Assembly: GCA_020160935.1 (NCBI GenBank)
Contig: JAIUPL010000012.1
Location: 62,001 to 126,000, forward strand
Origin: Bacteroidota bacterium
Lineage (GTDB): Bacteria; Bacteroidota; Bacteroidia; Chitinophagales; Saprospiraceae
Direction: 5' to 3'
Length of the DNA: 64,000 bases
Part shown: positions 58,301 through 64,000 of the stretch, piece after piece
How positions within the stretch are numbered: position 1 is the stretch's first letter
Layout: each line of letters opens with the position of its first letter
Program-made: the position numbers and the translations under genes
Notes under the pieces: model-generated
Databases searched by the model: none
The model's input: the letters and a program-made list of their open reading frames with translations, nothing else
Told to the model about the DNA's origin: nothing

Positions 58301-59226
58301 GGACGGAAGACTGGATGAAACCACGCCAGGAGCCGCCGCTGGCCATCGAACCGGAGCCCATTCGCATCATCAGTCCGGGTCACAGCGACAATCAAAGCGG
58401 CCTGAACGCCATGCAGCAGTTGATTCCAGCCACGGGCAGCAAGCGGCATTTTCTGGTGCCGCTGCCACCGGGACTGCACCCGGAATCGCCGGAACTGTTC
58501 GGTTTTTTCACCTACGAATTCCGCGTGGGGCACCGCGACGGCTGGAGCACTGCACAAGGCCGCTTCGGGCGGGCGTTGAGTTATCAAGGCGTACAACATC
58601 CTTATCCTCAATTGATTGCATCGCCCGACCGCAATGAAACACGGATTCGCGTTTCGGCGCCACATGCGCAGTCGGTGTTCGACGGCCGAGAAGTGACCGG
58701 CAAACCCGTGCGCACACAGATGTGGGCGCTTCTGTATGCGCAGGTACGCATGGCCGACGACAGCGACAACCGCAATGTCCTGCTCGACGACCGCTTTATG
58801 CGGCCCATGCCACGTTTCGATGTAGCAGGCGCCTTGCTGCTTGCACAGGATGACGACGCGCCGCAACGCTCCCTTGCAGAATGGAGCAATGCCGAAATCA
58901 GCGCCTTGCTCAAAAACTACGGCCTGCCCGCCGACAGCCCCCTGAGTGTGTTGTGTGTGGAAATGATGCCCGGCTCCGAACATTTCGTGATGCGCCGCGA
59001 ATACGTGGAAAGTTATCAGCACCTGGCCCGCACAATCGACGAGCCCGGCCGCGCACTGGATTTTATCCGGAACACGGGCGCTATTTTGCAGATTTCGCAG
59101 GCCATGGCGCAGGCGCCGCCGGAAGAATTGCTGGCCCGCCCGCTGTCCGACGATCTGGGCAGTTACCGGATGCTGCGGACATCGACGCTGACGGCGGTGC
59201 CGGAAGTGTGTTGTGTGGATTGTTGA
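55324..59226 (+). CDS. Giant protein of unknown function (1300 aa)
   Basis: I do not recognise this protein either. It has no signal peptide (MEAKISILTFPQRIENERLYFNVLVIP) and no catalytic motif that I can see. Most of it is predicted beta structure with short charged loops; Ig-like or FnIII-like strands with conserved W and Y appear around 330-490 and 960-1110. The C-terminus carries a short cysteine cluster (PEVCCVDC). The start follows the previous giant gene by 15 bases, and the pair is likely a two-component structure of unknown role. The next gene is separated by a strong palindrome (59296-59400). Confidence 0.75.
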   Translation: MEAKISILTFPQRIENERLYFNVLVIPRNFNPLLDDPIQALSPAWVNATLQLRAYVSDSLADYPMLNPAPAFNVLLPDMPTDPDATEIFNTLALRFDISSTATAEAPKATHFARKYLPLSYRDAFHFTRPRTDRAAIDDSYACALDKEKEPAGDFKPDNDQVSWGQVFAFCLRQPAIARKCGFIREAFVDLTPGFLANGGWLFVDFEAGSSYDFADMTAVKRYAARLPKIQAGENRPLFAAVQFRVRLDDMTPPPLNPEMPSAYDELLVESSMYDDGFAKIVHAQQPVSDHMLKETHDPEFPVTNDSGIRLAWDDEQLLIWMNRQMEENPKKPGTQERDDAPMGVFGYRIDVRERSADDANPNAWTSLCEVRNKTDLAIGAALIDSVNQQRELNVEVYPSIPDGRKNKHFWLPAYFAYWTGKSLVLQDEDAIDLFRKDQNTQQDGTPQAAVKNLMYDPVGLENVPLLYGRQYQFRTRFADMTGGGPAASQEPVYAAEAPVATHHFKRHAIPQTVRLQHVLPETDGAYFTENQLVVQRPLLGYPSVLFTGAYPNALDLLKADFDLALGSRDIGIADPDVDRLEIEVAVRALDMDTTVLKHQPQDHFAILYTTTRAFPADLNGDLNIPLVFVDRPVLNFSNSSDLQALGLSDNTLSINDLQELVLPTHRDIQITVRAKCSEKEGYYAHGNSITGMPSRIVTRRAATSETAFFKPTGAPTMIRGIYLRRTEEPKVKAKIKHVFIGSKATPEQSPTLIQRLATAIDVQNKGMSLMGKNGQRWQFGAARAIRHTLAPDNTSITIATEDDLINHWLVPITLLIDRDWSWDGIKPDSIDIFRRKKFALADDWEDEIKVGDVELKKGINIQALSNADRSQTFLCFLDAVEPKSTDPTLFPDEIMVEYRIEPRFKEENPELTVDAPLSLSLLLPITTPPAQMPNIVSAGMAMSRYQRDPSYANTEARQRYLWVEFEKPLDNPRDAYFGRITAYAPDPLLAEWTEDWMKPRQEPPLAIEPEPIRIISPGHSDNQSGLNAMQQLIPATGSKRHFLVPLPPGLHPESPELFGFFTYEFRVGHRDGWSTAQGRFGRALSYQGVQHPYPQLIASPDRNETRIRVSAPHAQSVFDGREVTGKPVRTQMWALLYAQVRMADDSDNRNVLLDDRFMRPMPRFDVAGALLLAQDDDAPQRSLAEWSNAEISALLKNYGLPADSPLSVLCVEMMPGSEHFVMRREYVESYQHLARTIDEPGRALDFIRNTGAILQISQAMAQAPPEELLARPLSDDLGSYRMLRTSTLTAVPEVCCVDC

Positions 59227-59295
59227 GGGGGCGAGGATGGATAGGTGAACGGATGGAAACTGATTTTTTTTTTTAAATCTACTGAAAAATCCGGT

Positions 59296-59400
59296 ACACT
59301 CTACGCATAGTGCCCTTTGTGAAACCTTGGTGTTCTTCGTGGTAAAAATTTTACCACAACGGCCACCAAGGTTTCACAAAGGGCACTATGCGTAGAGTGT
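59296..59400 (+). repeat. Long perfect palindrome (37-bp arms)
   Basis: The arm 59296-59332 is exactly complementary to 59364-59400, and the loop holds a second small palindrome around GGTAAAA-ATT-TTACC (59341-59353). The arms contain the phrases CCCTTTGTGAAACC and GCATAGTGCCC. The element sits between the giant pair and the M48-like gene, so it may insulate them. I found no second copy in this window. Confidence 0.85.
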
Positions 59401-59440
59401 GCAAATAATGCTAAGGAGCGCGTCCGTATCTCTTTTGGGT

Positions 59441-59448
59441 TATATTTG
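59441..59448 (+). promoter_or_regulatory. Possible -7 element upstream of the peptidase gene
   Basis: TATATTTG matches TAnnTTTG, 22 bases before the start at 59471. I do not find a TTG at the expected 19-21 base spacing, so this is weak. Confidence 0.3.
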
Positions 59449-59470
59449 CCCAAAATCTGCCCCTTTTCAC

Positions 59471-60688
59471 ATGCACCTTCGATTCACCCTTGCGTTTTGT
59501 TCGCTTTTTCTCATTCAACACAGCGAAGCGCAGCAACTGCTCCGCCTGAACCTCGACAAGCGTTGTATTTTCAACAAGGAAAATCCGGATGAGGAATTGT
59601 ACGCCTTCAGAACCGAAGCGCAGGATGTACCTATGCTCGTCGCCGACATATTGCGCACAGCCGGGGAAGACACCCAAAATTTCACCCTCGTTCAATCCAA
59701 TGTCGACAACGTAACAGCCGTGGTGAATGACAACGTCCGCTACCTGTTGTGGAGCCCTGATTTTTGGGAAACGGCCGATACCCTGTTGCGTTACGCCGCT
59801 TTCGCCCATGAAATAGGCCACCACCTGGCAAAACACAGCCTGACACCTGCCTTGAAACAGATAGAAGAACAGGAAGCAGACTTTTTTATGGGTTATATCC
59901 TGAGCATGAAAAACTTCCCGTTTCGTCAGGTGCAGAAACGACTTCCTGATTTTTTTACAAAATCCTCCGGTGAATACGACCGGGCCAGCGCCTTATCCGC
60001 AGGTTATGATCGGGCGCGAAAATCCCTCGAAGTATCCGCGCTTGCTTTTGAAAACGACCCGGACTGGAACCGGTTTCAGAAAGCGGAATTTCCCTTTCCG
60101 CCGCCGCCCTGCTTTCAGTTTGTGGCCTTGTCGCGCAAGGAAAGTTTTGCTGCCTGCCGCACGCTCGGCGACGTAGCCAACAGCATTGGCCAGGCATTCG
60201 GGCAAAAAGGTTACCCCTACCGTTTTTTGTCGGTACCCAATGAAACGGGCAAGCCAGAAGGTTTTGCCGTTGTGACCCAACTTGAACAGTATGAAGTCGA
60301 CGGGCATATTTTCAGAGACCCTGCTTATCGCTGGCAGGAATTGCCGCCGGCTCAAACATTTTCGTTGACACTCGACTACCTCAAAAGCCTGGTTTTTCCG
60401 CGCAAAGCGTATTTGCGCTTGTTCGTAGTGCTGGTGACCCAACAAAGTTATGCCGCCTCCGGCGAGCAGGTGCCCAAGGATATTGCCAAGTCGTGGGTGA
60501 GCCGGGGCCTCAATCGCCTGCCCCAAACCGTCGCCCAAAAACCTTTTTCGGAAGGCTACTCGGTAGATGTACTGGTGTATGAATTTGAAGTGCCGGAAAC
60601 CAACCATCGCCCCACCCAACATTGCCCCTGCCACCTCGACGCACGCGCCCACCTGCGCGCTACGAGGCTGGATGCCTGGCTGAAGTAA
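59471..60688 (+). CDS. M48-like HEIGHH zinc peptidase with signal peptide
   Basis: The start at 59471 (MHLRFTLAFCSLFLIQHSEA) gives a signal peptide. The 405-aa product has HEIGHH at 113-118 in FAHEIGHHLAKHS, followed by EEQEADFFMGYIL (132-144), in which E135 or D137 would supply the third ligand, as in gluzincin peptidases with an E-x-x-x-D element. The rest is beta-rich, with no further domain recognised. Its stop codon abuts the next start (TAAATG), so it is coupled to the EAD11-like gene. Presence directly before a DGR suggests a role in the same system, which is inference. Confidence 0.78.
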   Translation: MHLRFTLAFCSLFLIQHSEAQQLLRLNLDKRCIFNKENPDEELYAFRTEAQDVPMLVADILRTAGEDTQNFTLVQSNVDNVTAVVNDNVRYLLWSPDFWETADTLLRYAAFAHEIGHHLAKHSLTPALKQIEEQEADFFMGYILSMKNFPFRQVQKRLPDFFTKSSGEYDRASALSAGYDRARKSLEVSALAFENDPDWNRFQKAEFPFPPPPCFQFVALSRKESFAACRTLGDVANSIGQAFGQKGYPYRFLSVPNETGKPEGFAVVTQLEQYEVDGHIFRDPAYRWQELPPAQTFSLTLDYLKSLVFPRKAYLRLFVVLVTQQSYAASGEQVPKDIAKSWVSRGLNRLPQTVAQKPFSEGYSVDVLVYEFEVPETNHRPTQHCPCHLDARAHLRATRLDAWLK

Positions 60689-61447
60689 ATGACACCCACC
60701 CAACAACATTTCTCTATGCTGCTGCTCTCCGACGTTCGTAAAAAACTGCTGCTGCTCTGGCTTTCCCTCTCTGTTGTTTTGCTGCTGTTTTTTCTGGTAC
60801 AGGCGCAACACGGCAAATACGATGGCATCGAAGGCACTGCCTGGGGCTGGGTGTTTGCACAATTGCTGCCAGCGCTTTGCATCCTGCTGGCGGCCACGCT
60901 GGCGCGCCGACACACCGGCAAAACGGTGCTGCGTTGGGTGTACCGGAGTATCATGGCGCTGGCTGCACTCGTACTAGTGTTTGTGCTGCTTACCCTGCTC
61001 GGCATATCGGGTGGGTCGGCAGGCCTGAGTCTGGAAGAAGGTTTTAGCCGTTCCTGGCGCTACCTGTTGCCACTGCAAGCCTTGCTTTGTACCGTGCTGG
61101 GCGTACTTTTTTTCAAAAAAGAAAGCATTTTCCTGCCCAATGAAGCCCTGCTGCGCAACCATGCCGACCAACTGCTCCGACAGGCAGAAGGCCCGGAAGC
61201 GCTGAACCGCCGCCGGGCGCTGGAACTCTTTGTGGCCGCAGAAATGCCTGCGCTGCTGGATTTTCTGGAAGAAAAAATACGTGCTCGGGATACCGGCGAT
61301 GCGGCTCTGAATGATGTATTGTTGCTGAAAAACAACTTCACATTGCTACGCAAGAATACGGATACGGGCCGCCTGAGCGTGGAAGAATCGCGGCGAGAGT
61401 ACCAGCGGATTTGTGTGGCAACGATCAGTATTATTGAGTGTATTTAA
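60689..61447 (+). CDS. Four-TM protein with EAD11-like effector-associated domain
   Basis: The 252-aa product has four hydrophobic helices (about 20-40, 54-72, 87-106 and 124-142) and a C-terminal cytosolic domain (about 160-252). The segment LNDVLLLKNNFTLL (207-220), GRLSVEESRREYQR (227-240) and the final I-x-x-I-I-E helix match effector-associated domain 11 proteins, which in bacterial conflict systems hold effectors and recognition proteins together through EAD-EAD contacts. The start codon directly follows the previous stop. Its 3' end overlaps the first candidate start of the reverse transcriptase. The EAD11 call is from memory of the motif and should be confirmed by profile search. Confidence 0.7.
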   Translation: MTPTQQHFSMLLLSDVRKKLLLLWLSLSVVLLLFFLVQAQHGKYDGIEGTAWGWVFAQLLPALCILLAATLARRHTGKTVLRWVYRSIMALAALVLVFVLLTLLGISGGSAGLSLEEGFSRSWRYLLPLQALLCTVLGVLFFKKESIFLPNEALLRNHADQLLRQAEGPEALNRRRALELFVAAEMPALLDFLEEKIRARDTGDAALNDVLLLKNNFTLLRKNTDTGRLSVEESRREYQRICVATISIIECI

Positions 61448-62573
61448 TACTGTGGACGGCACTCTTTTTCCACAAATTTCCGATTTCCAAAATCTGTACC
61501 TTGCTTTCAAAAAAGCAAAAACAGGAAAACCATACACACCCAATATTGCCTGTTTTGAGGCTTGTCTTGAACAACAACTTTTTCAATTGCAGCAGGAACT
61601 TGTTTCTCGTTCATATCAACCGGGACAATACCGTGCATTCCTTATTTACGAGCCAAAAATCAGATTAATATCCGCTGCACCTTTTCGAGACAGGGTGGTT
61701 CACCATGCCATTTGCAATGTGATAGAACCCATTTTCGAATCATCTTTTATTCAAGATACTTATGCCAATCGTCGGGAAAAAGGAACCCACAAGGGAATCA
61801 AGCGTTGTCGTGATTTCCTGCGTCAATACAGGTTTGTATTAAAAGCAGATATCAGGAAGTATTTCCCAAGCCTTGATCTGCACATTTTAAAAAAATTAAT
61901 CTCCGATAAAATTTCCTGTGCCGATACCCTTGACCTTATTTACAAAATCATTGACAACTCTAATCCACAAGAGTTTGTGCCGGATTATTTCGCAGGCGAT
62001 AATCTTTTTTCTGTTCTTGAAAGAAGGCGAGGGCTTCCTATGGGTAATTTGACGAGTCAGTTTTTTGCCAACCTCTACTTGTCGCCGCTCGATCATTTTG
62101 TAACCGATACACTACGCCTGCGTTATGTCAGGTACGTAGACGATTTCATCGTATTTGCAAACGATAAAAAAACGCTCGCCAACGCTCGCCATCTAATTGA
62201 AGGATTTTTAGCCCAACAATTACGGCTACGGCTTCACCCAGATAAAACGCATATCACGCCTTGTGAGAAAGGGATTACATTTCTTGGTCAACGAGTATTT
62301 CGAACGCACCAAAAATTAAAAAATGAGAATATACGTCGTTTTAGGAAACGAATTCGCCGTCGGATAAAAGCATTTAAAGCAGGCAGACTACATCCAGATA
62401 AACTGGAACAACAACTTAATGCCTGGCTTGGGCACGCAAAACAAGCGGATACTTTCCGACTACGAAAAAAAATTCTCCACCAGTTATTTTTTGAAGAACA
62501 CATCAACATCGCTGAAACACCTGACGGCGTGTGGAAGGTGCTGGAAAGACCACGAATGCCCAAAAAGCCATAA
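61413..62573 (+). CDS. DGR-type reverse transcriptase
   Basis: The 386-residue form starts at GTG 61413; TTG 61434 and GTG 61452 are alternatives. The frame is closed upstream at 61374 and no ATG lies near the N-terminus. Motifs: DFQNLYLAF (24-32), RDRVVHHAIC (92-101), catalytic D146 in LKADIRKYFPSLD, the DGR-specific motif 4 GLPMGNLTSQ (207-216), the active-site YVDD at 241-244, and GITFLGQRVF. It synthesises adenine-mutagenised cDNA from the TR. It is coupled to the EAD gene and followed by avd after 52 bases. Retron and group II RTs differ at motif 4 and lack Avd. Confidence 0.92.
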   Translation: MWQRSVLLSVFNTVDGTLFPQISDFQNLYLAFKKAKTGKPYTPNIACFEACLEQQLFQLQQELVSRSYQPGQYRAFLIYEPKIRLISAAPFRDRVVHHAICNVIEPIFESSFIQDTYANRREKGTHKGIKRCRDFLRQYRFVLKADIRKYFPSLDLHILKKLISDKISCADTLDLIYKIIDNSNPQEFVPDYFAGDNLFSVLERRRGLPMGNLTSQFFANLYLSPLDHFVTDTLRLRYVRYVDDFIVFANDKKTLANARHLIEGFLAQQLRLRLHPDKTHITPCEKGITFLGQRVFRTHQKLKNENIRRFRKRIRRRIKAFKAGRLHPDKLEQQLNAWLGHAKQADTFRLRKKILHQLFFEEHINIAETPDGVWKVLERPRMPKKP

Positions 62574-62625
62574 AGTGGCTACAACATAGCCAGTAAATAT
62601 CTATTTGCCTTATTTCTAACACATT

Positions 62626-62967
62626 ATGCACGATACTGTACTGACCAAAATCTATGATTTCTGGAAACTAATCCTGCCCCTGGCAGGCAAATTTCCGCGA
62701 CAATACAAATTTGTTTTAGGCGACCGAATACAACATTTATCATCCGAACTTATGGAACGCGTCGTCGAAGCCTATTTCACTTCAGGCAACATCGAAAACA
62801 AACGTTCCATGATTCAAAATGCCAACCTGAAAGTTGAACTCCTGCGCCGATACCTGCGCCTGAGCCACGATTTAGGCATTTTATCATTCTCCACCCTCGA
62901 ACGTCTTCAGCGCCAGGTGGATGAAATAGGTCGTATGCTTGGCGGGTGGTTGAAAAGCCTGAAATAA
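62626..62967 (+). CDS. avd: Accessory variability determinant (Avd), four-helix-bundle protein
   Basis: A 113-aa basic protein with four predicted helices: MHDTVLTKIYDFWKLILPLA, GDRIQHLSSELMERVVEAYF, MIQNANLKVELLRRYLRLSH and ERLQRQVDEIGRMLGGWL. The typical Avd element KFPRQYKF-x-L-G-D-R-I is clear (about 22-35). Avd forms a pentameric barrel that binds the RT and TR RNA. The stop is 4 bases before a bidirectional hairpin. Confidence 0.9.
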   Translation: MHDTVLTKIYDFWKLILPLAGKFPRQYKFVLGDRIQHLSSELMERVVEAYFTSGNIENKRSMIQNANLKVELLRRYLRLSHDLGILSFSTLERLQRQVDEIGRMLGGWLKSLK

Positions 62968-62970
62968 AAT

Positions 62971-63007
62971 GCCTGACAGCCTTTTTTATACAAAAAGACT
63001 ATCAGGC
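62971..63007. terminator. Hairpin between avd and the TR
   Basis: GCCTGACAGCCTTTTT (62971-62986) pairs imperfectly with 62992-63007 (AAAAAGACTATCAGGC). On + it follows avd; on - it follows the TR transcript, so it could end both. Confidence 0.7.
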
Positions 63008-63152
63008 GGTTTGTATGTTCGGCTTTCCGATGGGTTGAACCATCGGAGGCACGGGAAGTGCGCTGGACTGTACTGTTGCACACTCTGGTCGACACCCGAT
63101 TGTGGCGACCAAACTCTGGCATACCATGTACCCTGAGGTATGGTGTATAGTG

Positions 63153-63276
63153 CTGGGCCAAACGGAAGCCATTATTGTTGTTCCGATTGTCAGGTTCATT
63201 GTTGTTGCGCTCCGCGACACGTAAGTTACTGGTATTGTTATTGTTCCAGGAACCGCCGCGAAGAACTCGAACCGAA
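63153..63276 (-). repeat. DGR template repeat (TR), minus-strand sense
   Basis: A 124-base segment whose minus-strand reading has many AAC/AAT codons (W-N-N-N-N-T-S-N-L-R, R-N-N-N-E-P-D-N-R-N-N-N-N-G-F-R-L-A-Q), exactly the adenine-rich signature of a DGR template. It aligns with the VR at 63412-63527; all substitutions outside the 3' end can be placed at TR adenines. The 3' 19 bases (63153-63171) equal the VR copy with one T/A difference and would be the initiation-of-mutagenic-homing region. It is on the opposite strand to the RT and avd, so its RNA must come from a minus-strand transcript. Confidence 0.9.
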
Positions 63277-63339
63277 TTGCACACTTCCCATCCTGATTTG
63301 TACCAGGACGAACAAAATTGATATTTTTTTCTAAAATTT

Positions 63340-63360
63340 TTCGGCTTCGCCGAAGTCTTT
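63340..63360 (+). terminator. Hairpin near the VR, plus-strand terminator-like
   Basis: TTCGGC-TTC-GCCGAA at 63340-63354 followed by a T-run to 63363. On + it would stop transcripts entering the variable-protein gene. On - it lies 57 bases beyond the VR 3' end, where hairpins needed for homing are reported in other DGRs (usually much closer), so such a role is uncertain. Confidence 0.5.
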
Positions 63361-63361
63361 T

Positions 63362-64000
63362 TTACGCCCGTGATGTTAAAAGGGTAAAAGTAAAAAGTGT
63401 AATATTCAGTCCTGGGCCAATCGGAAGCCACAACCGTCTGTCAGGAGCATAGTTGAAGCGCTCCGCGACACGTAAGTTACTGGAATTGAAATTGACCCAG
63501 GAACCGCCGCGAAGAACTCGAACCGAACTATCTGCACTCGTCTTTGAATCACAAGAATAAGGTTTGTAGGTATCCTGGCACCATTCCCATACATTGCCGC
63601 TCATATCATAAAGCCCCAGTTCATTGGCCTGTTTTCCACCAACTGGGTGCGTTTTTTTGTCGGAATTATTGTAATTCCAGGCTACCTCATTCAATGTATT
63701 GCCGCCTGCATACAGGTATCCTTTCGACTGTTTCCCGCCACGCGCGGCATATTCCCATTCCACTTCTGTGGGCAGGCGGAAGGGCAGGCCTGTTTTTTCC
63801 TTAAGTTTTGTAATAAACTGCTGGATATCATCCCAGGAAACTGATTCCACCGGGCAATCCGGGCAGTTCTTGAAATTAGAAGGGTTGCTGCCCATCACGG
63901 CCTGCCAGTCGGCCTGGGTCACCTCATATACACCAATTTTAAAACTACGCACCGTTTCTGAGTGCTGGCATTCATCCGCATCGCGGCCGCTTTCTGTGGT
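63362..64000 (-). CDS. DGR variable protein, FGE-sulfatase (C-type lectin-like) fold, 5' part outside window
   Basis: The visible 212 codons continue beyond position 64000, upstream of the reading. Family elements: FKIGVYEVTQADWQAVMG, SVSWDDIQQFI, RLPTEVEWEYAARGG, HPVGGKQANELGLYDMSGNVWEWC and RVLRGGSW, as in formylglycine-generating-enzyme-like proteins used as DGR targets. The C-terminal part carries the VR. The present frame passes the expected end GFRLAQD-stop (TGA 63406-63408 in another frame) and runs 25 further residues to TAA at 63362, because the VR lacks 8 bases relative to the TR. So the current copy encodes an altered C-terminus. N-terminal domains are unseen. Confidence 0.88.
   Translation of the reverse strand, partial: TTESGRDADECQHSETVRSFKIGVYEVTQADWQAVMGSNPSNFKNCPDCPVESVSWDDIQQFITKLKEKTGLPFRLPTEVEWEYAARGGKQSKGYLYAGGNTLNEVAWNYNNSDKKTHPVGGKQANELGLYDMSGNVWEWCQDTYKPYSCDSKTSADSSVRVLRGGSWVNFNSSNLRVAERFNYAPDRRLWLPIGPGLNITLFTFTLLTSRA
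63412..63527 (-). repeat. DGR variable repeat (VR) in the target gene
   Basis: A 116-base copy of the TR at 63153-63276. Identical blocks: the 5' RVLRGGSW-coding segment and the SNLRVAER segment. The 15 substitutions at TR adenines turn N-codons into V, F, Y, R, L and W. An 8-base gap in the second A-rich tract shifts the frame. The 3' 19 bases differ from the TR at one non-adenine site, as expected for initiation regions that distinguish VR from TR. Confidence 0.9.

Noticed and set aside
57310-59022. 570-codon minus-strand ORF
   Set aside because: Antisense shadow of the 1300-aa gene, rich in H, R and Q as expected for an antisense frame.
61413-62573. Retron-type reverse transcriptase
   Set aside because: Motif 4 (GLPMGNLTSQ), the adjoining Avd and the TR/VR pair fit a DGR; no msr/msd-like inverted repeats flank the gene.
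62907-63431. A 174-codon minus-strand frame across the TR
   Set aside because: It crosses the TR and non-coding flanks, begins inside the VR tail in another frame and ends in avd. The TR explains its protein-like centre.

Overview
The window looks like a chromosomal segment of a Bacteroidota bacterium, most plausibly of the Saprospirales/Chitinophagales kind. This rests on type IX secretion (T9SS) cargo with type A and type B C-terminal sorting domains, very large Ig/PKD-repeat surface proteins, a DUF4296 lipoprotein, a Tat-signal DUF1501 protein paired with a DUF1800 protein, and promoters of the Bacteroidota TTG-N19..21-TAnnTTTG form. I cannot name the genus. No rRNA, tRNA, CRISPR array or insertion sequence was recognised.

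Layout. 1-612: 3' part of a DUF4386 membrane protein. 675-7600: a tightly overlapping defence operon on + (an apparent 3' stump of hsdR, a YhcG/DUF1016 PD-(D/E)XK nuclease, hsdM, hsdS, a restriction-associated AAA ATPase and an HNH nuclease), with no intact hsdR. 7775-13881: housekeeping and accessory genes (AI-2E transporter family, DUF6159, NRDE/TANGO2, two DinB-fold proteins, DoxX, JmjC-like cupin, AraC-type HTH). 13887-22658: envelope genes (M1 peptidase, beta-barrels, lipoprotein, BamA/TamA-like protein), an HD-domain protein and a DUF983 protein. 22963-46679: extracellular proteins, namely two giant T9SS type B surface proteins on -, a subtilase with a type A tail and a third large adhesin, interspersed with SWIM, histidine phosphatase and DUF4296 genes. 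46873-50167: DUF1800 and DUF1501. 50254-59226: two adjacent giant proteins (1684 and 1300 aa) that I do not recognise.

59471-64000 holds a diversity-generating retroelement (DGR). On + run an M48-like peptidase, a four-TM protein with an effector-associated (EAD11-like) C-terminus, a DGR-type reverse transcriptase and Avd. On -, facing them, lie the adenine-rich template repeat (TR) and the 3' part of a formylglycine-generating-enzyme-fold variable protein carrying the variable repeat (VR). TR (124 nt) and VR (116 nt) can be aligned so that every substitution outside the 3' initiation segment falls at a TR adenine. The VR is 8 nt shorter, which puts the variable protein out of frame just before its expected GFRLAQD end. 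A new copying event from the intact TR could restore the frame.

A second theme is a set of composite palindromes between genes (11585, 19491, 22684, 30372, 48365, 50168, 59296). Each has its own sequence, and several have arms made of short tandem repeats mirrored in the opposite arm.
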